Assembly (NCBI GenBank): GCA_965200525.1
Contig: OZ241368.1
Span: forward strand, 4,960,001 to 5,024,000
From: JANNPJ01 sp965200525
Lineage (GTDB): Bacteria; Actinomycetota; Actinomycetes; Actinomycetales; Kineosporiaceae
DNA: 64,000 nt
Reading direction: 5' to 3'
Shown: one piece after another, positions 35,874 through 44,485 of the stretch
Numbering within the stretch: position 1 is the first letter of the stretch
Layout of the letters: each line of letters begins with the position of its first letter
Notes under the pieces: generated by a model
What the model was told of the DNA's origin: nothing
The model's input: the letters and a program-made list of their open reading frames with translations, nothing else
Database searches by the model: none
Position numbers and translations under genes: made by a program

Positions 35874-37120
35874 ACCGTGCCCGCCTCATCGGTGATGGTC
35901 TCGGTGCGGACGTCGATCAGATAGCGCGCCGCGGCCGGCAGCGGCCGGAACCAGTCGCCCTCACCTCGAACCAGCCGGAACGCCAGCAGGTGCCCCAGAG
36001 CCTCGTGGGCGAGCCGCTCGTTGCCGCCCTCGACCCGATAGACCCGGGCCCAGGTCGGGTTCTCGTCCAGAATCTGTTCGGTGGCGCGGGCGAGGTCGGG
36101 CGAGCTCATCTCGCGTGGTGGCTGTTGCAGCCGGTCGAGCAATTTCAGGGCCACCACCTTGGCGATCGAGCCACCCTCGGGGAACGTGTCGTCGGTCGCG
36201 ATGGCGTCCGGGTCGATCAGGAGGTACCCCTCGGCCCGCTCCTCCAGAACGAGACCGGCCTGGGTGGCGGCCCGGCGAATGATCTGTCGCCCGGTGGGGG
36301 AGTCAAGGTAGTCCAGTTGGCCCGAGGACAGATCCGCCCGGTACACGACCGGTTCGTCGAAGAGCCGACGCAGCAGCGAGTGACGCAGCCACAGGTTGCG
36401 CTGCACCGAGGAGTGGCCGGGGCCGCGCTCGTCGTCCACGCTGGCGTAGCGGCTCTCCTCGCGCAGCGATTGCAGGAGTTCTTCGAAGCGGGCGGTGACC
36501 TCGCCGGGCGTGACGGCCAGTGAGGACGCACCCCGGGGCGCGGAGAGCAGCCGGATCAGCAGGGTGGTGTTTACCTGGAACAGCACCTTCGCGTCCTCGA
36601 CCTGGACATAGCTGTCGGAGCTGCCGTCGACCAGGGTGATGGCGCCCAGGTCCTCCAGGAGCCTCAGGACGTCGACCAGCGCTCGGCGCTCGGCCTGCCG
36701 GCTGGAATCGAAGGCAGGCAGCGCCTCGTCGGTGGCACAGGCCTGCACGATCCGGTCGGCAACCAGCCCGATCGTGGTGACGGGGGTATCGAGCAACTCG
36801 GCCGCCACCACGCAGAACAAGGTGTAGCGACGGCGGTCGAACGGTTGCCGGGCAGCACGCGAGCGCAGCGCTGGGCGGTCGGATCCATCCACGATGCCGA
36901 CCTTGGCCAGCCGGGCATAGCCCAGTCGGGGCTCCACGGTGAGCGTCCAGCCGCAGTGGTAATCGAACCAGCTCTGCAGGGGCTGGCGGCGGCGGCGGAT
37001 CAGGTCAAAGGCGGCCTCGTCGCCCTGCTGGGTGATCATCGGGTGGCGTAGCAGGAGGCGGATGCCTCGGGCGACGTCCTCCTGCTCGGCGACGGCGAGC
37101 TGGTTGTGCAGCGTGCTCAT
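35870..37120 (-). CDS. jetB: Wadjet type III JetB (TIGR02678 type)
   Basis: 416 residues. The start, LHNQLAVAEQEDVARGIRLL then LRHPMITQQGDEAAFDLIRR, and the motif FDYHCGWTLTVEPRLGYARL followed by YTLFCVVAAELLDTPVTTIG are characteristic of the DUF2398/TIGR02678 family. It has winged-helix-like parts near the centre (RHSLLRRLFDEPVVYRADLS). JetB is a kleisin-associated (KITE/MukE-like) subunit of the Wadjet complex. The ATGA overlaps on both sides show a tight operon. Confidence 0.9.
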   Translation of the reverse strand: MSTLHNQLAVAEQEDVARGIRLLLRHPMITQQGDEAAFDLIRRRRQPLQSWFDYHCGWTLTVEPRLGYARLAKVGIVDGSDRPALRSRAARQPFDRRRYTLFCVVAAELLDTPVTTIGLVADRIVQACATDEALPAFDSSRQAERRALVDVLRLLEDLGAITLVDGSSDSYVQVEDAKVLFQVNTTLLIRLLSAPRGASSLAVTPGEVTARFEELLQSLREESRYASVDDERGPGHSSVQRNLWLRHSLLRRLFDEPVVYRADLSSGQLDYLDSPTGRQIIRRAATQAGLVLEERAEGYLLIDPDAIATDDTFPEGGSIAKVVALKLLDRLQQPPREMSSPDLARATEQILDENPTWARVYRVEGGNERLAHEALGHLLAFRLVRGEGDWFRPLPAAARYLIDVRTETITDEAGTV

Positions 37121-38670
37121 CCGGTGGCCTCACCGGTTCGCACGACGCCGGCCACGTCGATCTGCAGCAGGTAGTCCGGGCCGCTGAACGCGCCGTGCGG
37201 TGTCCGGATCACCGCCCGTCGAGCATCGAGGGGGGAGCGCAGAATCACCTCGGCCCGGCCGTCGGTGGACTGCTGGCGGCGTGCTCCGGTGGCGTCCGGC
37301 GGCGAGGCCAGAGCCCGCCCGATCAGATCGAGCAGGCGGTCCAGCGTGGGGTGATCCAGTCGCCCCATCTCGCTGAGACGGACCGGCCCCCCCGTATCGA
37401 GCTGCTGCCAGGCGTGGACCAGTGCGGCCCTCTCCGTGCGCGCGTGCTCGCCCCGCGCCGCCCGGATGTCGGTGACGTCGCGCACTCGCCCGGTGCGGGA
37501 GAAGCGTTCGGTCCGGGCGCTGCTGCGGATCAGCGCCGACACCGGCACCGGGGGGGCCTGGTGCCAGGACGTGCCGGTCGGGATCAGTTCCGGGTCGGGA
37601 TGGACGAGGTGGGCGTGGCGGGCCGACCCGAGCCCGAAGGCGCTGGACCACAGCCGGTGCGCGTCGCTCTCGCTGGGGGCCAGCGCGAACCAGCGGGCCA
37701 GCTCGCGCAGGTCGGAGGCCGCACTGGACGAGCGTCGCCGAGATTCGTTAATGCGATCCAGCGCCTGCAGAAGCGTCACGATGGCCCGGCGGGCGATCAC
37801 ATGCAGTTGCTCGGCGCGCGGTTCGCTGCCGTCCTGCGGGGTGAACCAGGCCTGCAGCCCGGCCCAGCGACTGCGTCGGTGCTCCAGCCAGTCCGGCCCC
37901 AGGTCGTCGTCCGTGCTCAGGGCGGGCAGTTCCGCGCCCCGCAGGGCGCGTTCGTGCAGGTCCTGGACTCCGTGCCGCTCGATCGCGGCCGCGGCCGTGG
38001 CGATGAGGTGCACCCGGATGTCGAGATTGGCCAGGAACTCCTCGAGATAGGCAACGGTCGCCGCCTTCACCTCCCGGAACGTGTCCTGGCCAGTGCCCTC
38101 CACCCGCAGCAGGCGCTGCAACTGGGAGACGAACTGCTTGGTGTTGGTCCGCAGTGCGTCGAGATGACCCTCCAGTTCCTGCAGGGCTGAGAAAATCCGG
38201 CGCTCGCTGGAGCCGGGATCGCCAAGGAGCCGGGCCAGTTCGCCCAGCCGCTCGGCGATGGCATCGAGGACGGCGGTCTGCAGGGCACCGGTCGAGGCCA
38301 GGACGGCGGCCGCCTGCTCCAGACCGGCCAGCGCCGCTTCGCCGTTCCTGGTGAGGGAGTACTGAAGGTTGCGCCGCTCGTACTCCTCAGCCGTGCGGTA
38401 GTTGCCGGCGTGGTTCTGGCTGACGTCCAGAAGGTGCCAGCTCCGCAACTGCTTCAGAGCCTCGATGAGGGATTCCAAGGGCAGCACACCCGCCCAGCCC
38501 AGAGCGTCGAGCCGTCGGGCGACGTCGTCGAGGCTCAGTGAGGTTTCGAGGCGCTCGTTGGCCTCGCCGAAGACGTGAAGCACCGCCGAGTACACCTCGG
38601 AGCGGTCGCCGAAGGTGAAGCGGAACATGTCGCCCGGCAGCCGGACCCTGTTCATGACCCCCACATTCAT
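37117..38670 (-). CDS. jetA: Wadjet type III JetA (TIGR02677 type)
   Basis: 517 residues, first gene of the operon. The N-terminus (MFRFTFGDRSEVYSAVLHVF, then LSLDDVARRLDALGWAGVLP) and the run YSLTRNGEAALAGLEQAAAV fit DUF2397/TIGR02677. Long helices at residues 130-260 are consistent with a kleisin-like (MukF-type) subunit bridging JetC heads. The ATG at 38670 may be preceded by leader residues; MNRVRLPGDMF could be the true start six residues in. About 500 nt of gene-poor DNA lies upstream and must hold the promoter. Confidence 0.9.
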   Translation of the reverse strand: MNVGVMNRVRLPGDMFRFTFGDRSEVYSAVLHVFGEANERLETSLSLDDVARRLDALGWAGVLPLESLIEALKQLRSWHLLDVSQNHAGNYRTAEEYERRNLQYSLTRNGEAALAGLEQAAAVLASTGALQTAVLDAIAERLGELARLLGDPGSSERRIFSALQELEGHLDALRTNTKQFVSQLQRLLRVEGTGQDTFREVKAATVAYLEEFLANLDIRVHLIATAAAAIERHGVQDLHERALRGAELPALSTDDDLGPDWLEHRRSRWAGLQAWFTPQDGSEPRAEQLHVIARRAIVTLLQALDRINESRRRSSSAASDLRELARWFALAPSESDAHRLWSSAFGLGSARHAHLVHPDPELIPTGTSWHQAPPVPVSALIRSSARTERFSRTGRVRDVTDIRAARGEHARTERAALVHAWQQLDTGGPVRLSEMGRLDHPTLDRLLDLIGRALASPPDATGARRQQSTDGRAEVILRSPLDARRAVIRTPHGAFSGPDYLLQIDVAGVVRTGEATG

Positions 38671-38827
38671 GTAGTCGACACAGCCACGCTAACCGACAGG
38701 TCCGACAGTCTCGGTCCGTTCTGGCGACGCCAAGCCGCACGAGCAGAACGGCGGACCCGGAAGTAGAGGCGATTACTCCGGCGACGAGCGCGCACCAATG
38801 CTCGGACGAGATGACGGTTGACGAGCG

Positions 38828-39066
38828 GGTGACCACCCACGATCGCCGAGCTCGCTGCAGACCACGGGCGGCTGAAGTCGAACGAGATCACGATCACCCT
38901 GCCCGTGAGCCAGGACGAACTGGCCCACATGGTCGGCGGCCCAAGTGAGGGCGGGTTCACATCGCTTCGGGTGCTCAGGCAAGAGCGGCTCATACGAACC
39001 GAGCGTCGGCGGAGCACGCTTCTTCGCCCCGACCTCTCTACTCTCCGCGTGCCGGGTGACATACCG
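38828..39066 (+). pseudogene. Remnant of a Crp/Fnr-family regulator (HTH domain only)
   Basis: The open frame, from just after a TGA, reads IAELAADHGRLKSNEITITL then PVSQDELAHMVGGPSEGGFT and SLRVLRQERLIRTERRRSTL. This is the Crp-family C-terminal winged HTH, but with the recognition helix (normally GASRETVNRAL-like) degraded to GGPSEGGFTSL. No cyclic-nucleotide-binding domain and no start precede it. A 66-residue frame from a GTG at 38905 is unlikely to be functional. Confidence 0.65.
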
Positions 39067-39172
39067 AAAGCTGGAGCGCAGCAGACAGCCGGCGAAAGGT
39101 GACTCCTCGAATGACTTCTCTCGCCGACGTTCACCAGTATTTCCAGGTCAACCCCGATACGCGCTCGTTCGT

Positions 39173-39364
39173 ATGCCGGATCTCAACGGTGACGACCTGA
39201 GCGTCGAGCTGGTCCAGCGGGACGAGCTGAGCATCACGGCGGGCACCGTCTCGATCAGCCGGCGCCCCGCGTACCTGCGGGTCGTCGGGGAGCTGATCGC
39301 CGCCGAGGGCGCCGCCCGGTTTGCCGAGTTGCTGAAGACGGCGAGCGACCTGATCGACCGGTGA
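39173..39364 (+). CDS. Shortened family B (DUF6907-like) copy 3
   Basis: 63 residues from an ATG at 39173: PDLNGDDLSVELVQRDELSI, VSISRRPAYLRVVGELIAAE, ARFAELLKTASDLIDR. It is highly similar to copy 2 but lacks the first 30 residues. The upstream frame (RYALVRMPDLNG) shows that the homology continues 5' without any start codon, so the copy may be truncated. No clear ribosome binding site. It lies 500 nt from the 5' end of the Wadjet operon, in the same orientation as the broken copy on the other side. Confidence 0.55.
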   Translation: MPDLNGDDLSVELVQRDELSITAGTVSISRRPAYLRVVGELIAAEGAARFAELLKTASDLIDR

Positions 39365-39674
39365 TCCCGTCGCGACTGAACGCTCGACTGGGCCGGTGAT
39401 CGCCGGCCAATTGCCGTCGGCCCTTCGCCGGACTGGCGATGGGCCCTCGGTTCCCGACCCTGCGGGGTGACCTATTGCGACGTCGCGTGTACTTCAGGTC
39501 AAATCTGAGAATTTCCTGTGCAATGGTCAGGACCTGCTGTTTACTCTCACGTCTGCGGTTACGGGGGGCAACACCCCAGAAACAACGTCGTGCGCACGTT
39601 GCCAGCCCGTCCTGCTTAGCGCCCTCCAGGGCCCCGGCGCACCGGAACCCGCGAACGGCAGGAAAAGGGCGCCC
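39365..39674. other. Leader region of the secreted protein gene
   Basis: 310 nt with no gene. The 39470-39600 part is less GC-rich and ends in a short GGGG...CCCC stem near 39560. It probably holds the promoter and 5' UTR of the gene at 39675; no riboswitch consensus was recognised. Confidence 0.35.
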
Positions 39675-40748
39675 ATGTATCGGACCACGCTGGCCACGTC
39701 GTTGTTGGCTGGTGCCCTGCTCGCCGGTAATGCGGTCCCGGCCCAGGCCGGTGGCCTGGCCGGCTCGGCGCTTCCCGCCGGCCGTGGCGCCGTCGCGAAG
39801 GCGGCTGACTATCCGGTTGTCGACGCCCTGGCCGAGATCGCCACGGTCACCAGCACCTCCCAGAGCGCGGCTCTCACCGACGGCTTCACCGCGGTCATGT
39901 CCTTCCCCCTGGGGGGGACCCAGGCATTCACGCAGACCACGACCGTGGATCGGGCCGGAAGCCAGCACCTGGTCGCCAGCGGCGACGAGATCGGCGGCTC
40001 GTTCGACTCCCTGAGCGTGGTGGGCGTCGGCAACTGGATCGGGCTCAAGAGCGGCCTGTTCGGATCCGTTTTCGGTCGAGCCGCGCTCAAGCTCGCACTG
40101 AAGTACCTCGGGGAATCCGACGCCAAGTACGTGTTCCTGCCGGACCCCCAGACGCAGGAGGCCGACGCCGAGTCGACCGGGTTTGCCTCCCCCCTGATCG
40201 ATCTTTCGGTCAAGACCGTCGCCACGGCCGACAAGGCGCCGTTCGGCGACAGCGACGGCCTGCGCTACACCCTGGTGACCAAGGCTCAGCGTGACGAACC
40301 AGCAGCCACGGCCACGATCGACGTTCTCGGCGGGCGCATCGTCGCCGAAGGCGTGAGTGCGGACGGCGTCCTGATGTCGAGTACCTGGGTCTACGGGGCC
40401 GAGGACCTCGTGGCGCCGCCCGAGGCCGAGACCGTCGGCATCGACAAGCTGACCCCGGCCCTCGAAGCGGCCACCCTGCCCACCACCCTGAAGTCCCAGG
40501 CCCACCGGATCATCAAGAAGGTCAAGGCCAGCGCCAAGAAGAAGCATCGCAAGGTGACCAAGGCTCGCATCCGTCGCTACACCGCCGCCGTCCTGAAGAA
40601 GGACAACGGCGACGGACGCGACCTGCTCACCCACCAGAAGAAGCTCAAGCACGGCGCCCGGATCTTCGCCCGCAACCCCTACACCCACAAGATCGTCGCG
40701 TACAAGATCGTCGTCATCGGGGGCAAGGTGCAGCTCGTCCGCGACTGA
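39675..40748 (+). CDS. Secreted protein of unknown function with a Lys-rich tail
   Basis: 357 residues. A signal peptide (TLATSLLAGALLAGNAVPAQ) is cut near residue 25. The centre (residues 60-260) is beta-rich with periodic polar strands (QAFTQTTTVDRAGSQHLVAS, GLRYTLVTKAQRDEPAATAT). The last 85 residues hold SQAHRIIKKVKASAKKKHRK and many more Lys, Arg and His, a strongly basic tail that may bind teichoic acid, DNA or the membrane. No named domain recognised; a LolA/LprG-like fold is possible. It ends at a strong terminator. Confidence 0.75.
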   Translation: MYRTTLATSLLAGALLAGNAVPAQAGGLAGSALPAGRGAVAKAADYPVVDALAEIATVTSTSQSAALTDGFTAVMSFPLGGTQAFTQTTTVDRAGSQHLVASGDEIGGSFDSLSVVGVGNWIGLKSGLFGSVFGRAALKLALKYLGESDAKYVFLPDPQTQEADAESTGFASPLIDLSVKTVATADKAPFGDSDGLRYTLVTKAQRDEPAATATIDVLGGRIVAEGVSADGVLMSSTWVYGAEDLVAPPEAETVGIDKLTPALEAATLPTTLKSQAHRIIKKVKASAKKKHRKVTKARIRRYTAAVLKKDNGDGRDLLTHQKKLKHGARIFARNPYTHKIVAYKIVVIGGKVQLVRD

Positions 40749-40754
40749 ACACCG

Positions 40755-40784
40755 CCGTTCCCGGCCGGAGCCGGCCGGGAACGG
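40755..40784. terminator. Strong hairpin terminator between convergent genes
   Basis: CCGTTCCCGGCCGG and CCGGCCGGGAACGG form a perfect 14-bp inverted repeat with a 2-nt centre. It lies between the stops of the secreted protein gene (40748) and the convergent SPFH gene (40794). Confidence 0.8.
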
Positions 40785-40793
40785 CCGGGCGGG

Positions 40794-41804
40794 CTACTTG
40801 GGCTGGGTGATGGCGAATCCGCTACCGGGCGCGAAGGTGGTCACGGTCGGCGGGATGGCCTTCAGCGTATCGATCGTGGCGCAGGCCGGGCAGCTGCGAT
40901 ATCCGCGCTCGCGCTGGGCGTTCGCGTCGGCGTCGGCCCTCGCCGATGCCACCCGGGCCTGCGACTCGGTCACCGCGGCGAACGCGGCCTGAGCCTTGTT
41001 GATCGCGATCTGCAGGTCGGCCGGCAGGGTGATCTTGGCCAGGTTGAACTTCACGCCGACGATGTAGTTGCCGCCCAGCGTGACGGTCAGATCCTCGGCC
41101 AGCGAGGTGTTGATCGAGTTCTGGATCTTCGTGATGTTGAAGTTGGACGCCGCTCCGCCGCCGGCCGGGGTCTTGACCACGTTGCCGTTCGAGTTCTGCA
41201 CCAGGGCACACGAGGCCTGCAGTTCGGCACAGCGGAAGTCGCCGATCTGCTCGCGCAGGTCGTTGGAAATGACCGGGCGAACGATCTGGTCCAGGAAGCT
41301 GGACCAGCCGTCGTCGTCGCCGTACGGGTGGCGCAGGGTGCCGTCCAGACCCCGGTACTCCCGGGTGCCGTACTTGTCGTCGAACTGCCGCAGCATCGTC
41401 TCATCGGTGTTCAGGGTGAAGTAGACGGTCCCCTCGACCCCCACCTCGACGCCGTCCGCGGTCGGGTCGTTCTCGACGTCCACTCCGGACCGGTCGCCGC
41501 GGCCGGCGTTCGAGGTGATCGTGTAGAACCGTTGCTGGGCCGGGTACTTGTGGCTGCTGGACCACAGGCCGGTCCAGGTCAGCGCGGAGGCCGGCTCGAT
41601 CACCTGGCGCACCTTGTGGTTGTCCAGCGGCCCGCCGTTGCGGACCACCGCCACCTCGCCACCCTGCGTCTTGTCGAAGCCCCCGAGGACGGCGATCGCG
41701 GCCACCAGCACGACGATCAGGACCAGCGGTAACGCCACGTACGTGATCGGGCGAGACCATCGGGCCCGGCGACTGCCGGAGCTCACGGGAACACTGCGTG
41801 CCAT
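40794..41804 (-). CDS. SPFH/band 7-domain membrane protein
   Basis: 336 residues. A basic start and membrane helix (ITYVALPLVLIVVLVAAIAV) precede an SPFH domain: EVAVVRNGGPLDNHKVRQVI, then VEVGVEGTVYFTLNTDETML and AEDLTVTLGGNYIVGVKFNL. The C-terminus has an Ala-rich helix (AAFAAVTESQARVASARADA) typical of prohibitin-like oligomerisation and an end with CPAC, a possible metal or redox site. Such proteins scaffold membrane domains. It is separated from the MarR gene by 148 nt. Confidence 0.85.
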   Translation of the reverse strand: MARSVPVSSGSRRARWSRPITYVALPLVLIVVLVAAIAVLGGFDKTQGGEVAVVRNGGPLDNHKVRQVIEPASALTWTGLWSSSHKYPAQQRFYTITSNAGRGDRSGVDVENDPTADGVEVGVEGTVYFTLNTDETMLRQFDDKYGTREYRGLDGTLRHPYGDDDGWSSFLDQIVRPVISNDLREQIGDFRCAELQASCALVQNSNGNVVKTPAGGGAASNFNITKIQNSINTSLAEDLTVTLGGNYIVGVKFNLAKITLPADLQIAINKAQAAFAAVTESQARVASARADADANAQRERGYRSCPACATIDTLKAIPPTVTTFAPGSGFAITQPK

Positions 41805-41952
41805 GCTGACGCTCTTTTCTGAGGTTCGCTCGAACCTGACCCACCCCAGACGAGGCCGACCCCGAAAACGTTGCGCCCAGCGCCGGCTGGTCAGGCAGCC
41901 GCGGCCGTCGGGTCTGGACGGCGGGCGGGGTGATCAAGGGGTGAGGGAAGGT

Positions 41953-42447
41953 TCAGCCCTTCGATGAGGGTTGCCAGCCGTCCTCGGAACGTATCGCCGC
42001 CATGATCCGCCGGCTGATGTCTCGCAGCTGTCGGGTCTGGGCCTGCGTCAGTGGGTCGAAGATCAGCCGGCTGACGACCTCCTCGTGCCCGGGAGTTGCC
42101 TGGTCGACCTTCGCCCTGCCGGATCCGGTCAGGACGGCCAGGGTGTAGCGACCGTCTCCCGGGTCGGGGGTGCGCCGCACCCAGTCCTTGGCCTCGAGTC
42201 GGGCCACCGCGCGCGACAGGCGCGACAGGGAGCTGTTGGAGTAGCTCGCCAGGGTGCTCATCCGCAGCGTCTGGTCGGCAGCGTCCGAGAGGGCGAACAG
42301 CACGCCGTACTCGAAGTGCGTGAGGCTGGAGTCCTGCTGCAGCTGTGCGTCGAGCGCGGCCGGCAACCACTCCAGGACGGTCGCGAGTGCGGCCCAGGTC
42401 TCCAGGCGTTCGCCGGCCAGCCGTTCTCGGTCGCGGGGGATTGGCAT
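41953..42447 (-). CDS. MarR-family transcriptional regulator
   Basis: 164 residues from the ATG at 42447; an upstream ATG would place the operators inside the gene. The winged HTH is residues 40-110: LTHFEYGVLFALSDAADQTL, SSLSRLSRAVARLEAKDWVR and DPGDGRYTLAVLTGSGRAKV. The D-x-R wing is intact. It is divergent from the SDR gene at 42587, with two palindromes between them, so it should autoregulate and control the SDR gene. The inducer is unknown. Confidence 0.9.
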   Translation of the reverse strand: MPIPRDRERLAGERLETWAALATVLEWLPAALDAQLQQDSSLTHFEYGVLFALSDAADQTLRMSTLASYSNSSLSRLSRAVARLEAKDWVRRTPDPGDGRYTLAVLTGSGRAKVDQATPGHEEVVSRLIFDPLTQAQTRQLRDISRRIMAAIRSEDGWQPSSKG

Positions 42448-42487
42448 GGCGCCAGAGTACGCGCCGAACGGGCTGAGTCCACCTCGC

Positions 42488-42543
42488 ATGACTTGACTGA
42501 GCAAGTCATCCGACCTACCTTTCACTTGACTGAGCAAGTGAAA
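42488..42543. promoter_or_regulatory. Two MarR-type operator palindromes
   Basis: Site 1: ATGACTTG and CAAGTCAT around the centre ACTGAG (42488-42509). Site 2: TTTCACTTG and CAAGTGAAA around the same centre ACTGAG (42520-42543). Both share ACTTG-ACTGAG-CAAGT, and their centres are 33 nt apart. They fill the gap between the MarR gene (start 42447) and SDR gene (start 42587). Confidence 0.85.
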
Positions 42544-42586
42544 GCCGGTCCGAAACTCGTACCTCCCTGACGAAACGGCTGAAACC

Positions 42587-43378
42587 TTGGACCTCAATCT
42601 GACCGGCAAGCGAGCCTTCGTGAGCGGCTCGACGCAGGGTATCGGCTACGCGATCGCGCGGGCCCTGCTGGCCGAGGGCGCGAGCGTCGTCATCAACGGG
42701 CGCGAGGCCCGCAGGCTCCAGGACGCTGTGGAGCAGCTACGAGCCGACGTCCCGGACGCGATCGTTTCCGGCGTCGTCGCCGACTTCGCGAACGAGGCCG
42801 AGGTGCAGGAGCTCCTGGCCGCCCTGGGCGCCGTCGACATCCTGGTCAACAACGTTGGCCTCTTCGACCTGGCGCCGTTCGCGGACATCCCGGACGAGGA
42901 GTGGCGACGCTACGTCGACGTCAACGTCATGAGCGGCGTCCGGTTGTCGCGGCACGTCCTGAGCGGCATGCTCGCCCGCAACTGGGGCCGGATCATCTTC
43001 ATCAGCAGCGAGTCCGGGGTGAACATCCCGGCCGACATGATCCACTACGGAGTGACCAAGGCGGCGATGCTGGCACTGAGCAACGGCCTGGCCAAGCTCA
43101 CGCAGGGCACCGAGGTCACCGTGAACACGATCCTCGGCGGGCCCACCTACTCCGACGGTGTCGCCGCGTTCGTCGGCCGGATCGCCCAGGCTCAGGCGAT
43201 GGCTCCGGACGACCTGAAGGCGGCCATCATCGGCGGCAACCGGACCTCGCTGCTGCAGCGGTTCATCGAACCCCACGAGATCGCCCACCTCGCGACCTAC
43301 CTGGCCAGTCCGCTGTCCGCAGCCACGAACGGAGCCGCGGTGCGCGCCGACGGCGGAGTCCTCACCACGATGATCTAA
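42587..43378 (+). CDS. Short-chain dehydrogenase/reductase
   Basis: 263 residues from a TTG; no ATG lies nearby that keeps the Rossmann start. Cofactor motif is SGSTQGIGYAIA (TGxxxGIG type, with SG), followed by the NNVG motif (DILVNNVGLFDLAP) and catalytic Ser, Tyr and Lys in IFISSESGVN and HYGVTKAAML. The C-terminal half includes GGPTYSDGVA, typical of the family. It reduces or oxidises an unknown alcohol or carbonyl. Expression should be controlled by the divergent MarR protein. Confidence 0.9.
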   Translation: MDLNLTGKRAFVSGSTQGIGYAIARALLAEGASVVINGREARRLQDAVEQLRADVPDAIVSGVVADFANEAEVQELLAALGAVDILVNNVGLFDLAPFADIPDEEWRRYVDVNVMSGVRLSRHVLSGMLARNWGRIIFISSESGVNIPADMIHYGVTKAAMLALSNGLAKLTQGTEVTVNTILGGPTYSDGVAAFVGRIAQAQAMAPDDLKAAIIGGNRTSLLQRFIEPHEIAHLATYLASPLSAATNGAAVRADGGVLTTMI

Positions 43379-43613
43379 CCGGCGTAGCGGGAGGCGAGCA
43401 GGGCGCCGACGCCGGGGATGAGGGCCAGGCCGCGGGGGAGTGCGCGCCGGGTCGATCCCAGGCGAGACAGCGGTCCCGGCAAGGCCCGCTCGTCCTCGAA
43501 CTCCCGTCGTGGAGCCGGGGCGCACGATCATCAGGACGACGACCCCGGCCCAGGACAGGGCGAACATCCGGGGTGAAACGGTCCTGGGCGGCGGCAATTG
43601 GTCTCTGCGCGAC

Positions 43614-44276
43614 CTACTTCACCTTGCTGAGATGGACCATGGCGTCATACAGCTGCCCGTCCGTCATTGCCGGCTCGGGGATCGGGTGTGCCCGCTCAGC
43701 CCGGTAGGCATCGAGCATGAGGTGGAGCTGGCGTCGCCAGGCTGTGGGCGCTGTCGCGGCGGTGGCATCGATGATCCGGCCGTTGGACCAGATCAAGTTG
43801 ACGATGTCGGCCAGGGTGATGTCAGGGCGAGCCTGGCCGGCTTCCTGGGCTCGGGCGAGGATGTCCTCGATCTGTTGGCACATGACGTCATGGATGTGCT
43901 CGGTCTCGGCATTGCCGGGGAAGCGGCGAGACAGGAAGTCGCTGAAGCCTCGATCTCCTGCCTGCACGGCGAACAGGTTCTCCAGGTAGGCGACGAACCC
44001 GTCCCACGGATCGTCCATCCTCATGGCCGCGTCGGCCCCCTCGGAGAACTCCTGGAGCCGAGGTCTGAGGGCGGCCATGAGCAGGTCCAGGCGTGCGGGG
44101 AAGTGGCGATACAGGGTGCCGATGGCGAGCCCGGCGTCGCGGGCGATCTTCTCCAGGGAGGCATCTACGCCGTGGGCGGCGAACTCGGCCTGCGCCGCGG
44201 CGATGAGCTTGGCCCGGCTTTCCCGAGCGTCGCGGCGCAGGGGCCGCTGCTGCTGCTCGATGTCGCTCTGACTCAC
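43614..44276 (-). CDS. TetR-family transcriptional regulator
   Basis: 220 residues. The HTH is SRAKLIAAAQAEFAAHGVDA, then SLEKIARDAGLAIGTLYRHF with the recognition helix at IGTLYRHFP. The C-terminal domain is all-helical and contains the ligand pocket (FLSRRFPGNAETEHIHDVMC). It is divergent from the MFS gene at 44486, with four operator-like repeats in between. The likely role is repressing the exporter and the oxidoreductase genes downstream. Confidence 0.9.
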   Translation of the reverse strand: MSQSDIEQQQRPLRRDARESRAKLIAAAQAEFAAHGVDASLEKIARDAGLAIGTLYRHFPARLDLLMAALRPRLQEFSEGADAAMRMDDPWDGFVAYLENLFAVQAGDRGFSDFLSRRFPGNAETEHIHDVMCQQIEDILARAQEAGQARPDITLADIVNLIWSNGRIIDATAATAPTAWRRQLHLMLDAYRAERAHPIPEPAMTDGQLYDAMVHLSKVK

Positions 44277-44298
44277 GTCGCCAGTCTACCAGCGATAG

Positions 44299-44448
44299 TG
44301 AGGGATGCCTCCGGTTCTTGGGTCCTAGGAGCCCGTCGGGGGCGACCAGCTCAGCCCCGTCCCGCGTCTGAATAAAAATGAGGCTCCCCTCCGGAATAAT
44401 GTGAGGGGTGCCTCCGCTGTGCTCTTCGACAACCTGAGGGGTGCCTCA
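44299..44448. promoter_or_regulatory. Four TGAGG-N3-CCTC repeats, TetR-type operators
   Basis: TGAGGGATGCCTC (44299-44311), TGAGGCTCCCCTC (44379-44391), TGAGGGGTGCCTC (44402-44414) and TGAGGGGTGCCTCA (44435-44448) are variants of one short palindrome. The first lies 23 nt upstream of the tetR start (44276) and the last 38 nt upstream of the MFS start (44486). Together they cover the divergent promoter region. Confidence 0.75.
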
Positions 44449-44485
44449 TATTGGCCCTCCGACCGACGTACGAGGAGACACGACA

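Noticed and set aside
39440..39674. Possible riboswitch before the secreted protein gene
   Set aside because: I could not find a conserved core such as that of the c-di-AMP class; only a short GGGG/CCCC stem is present.
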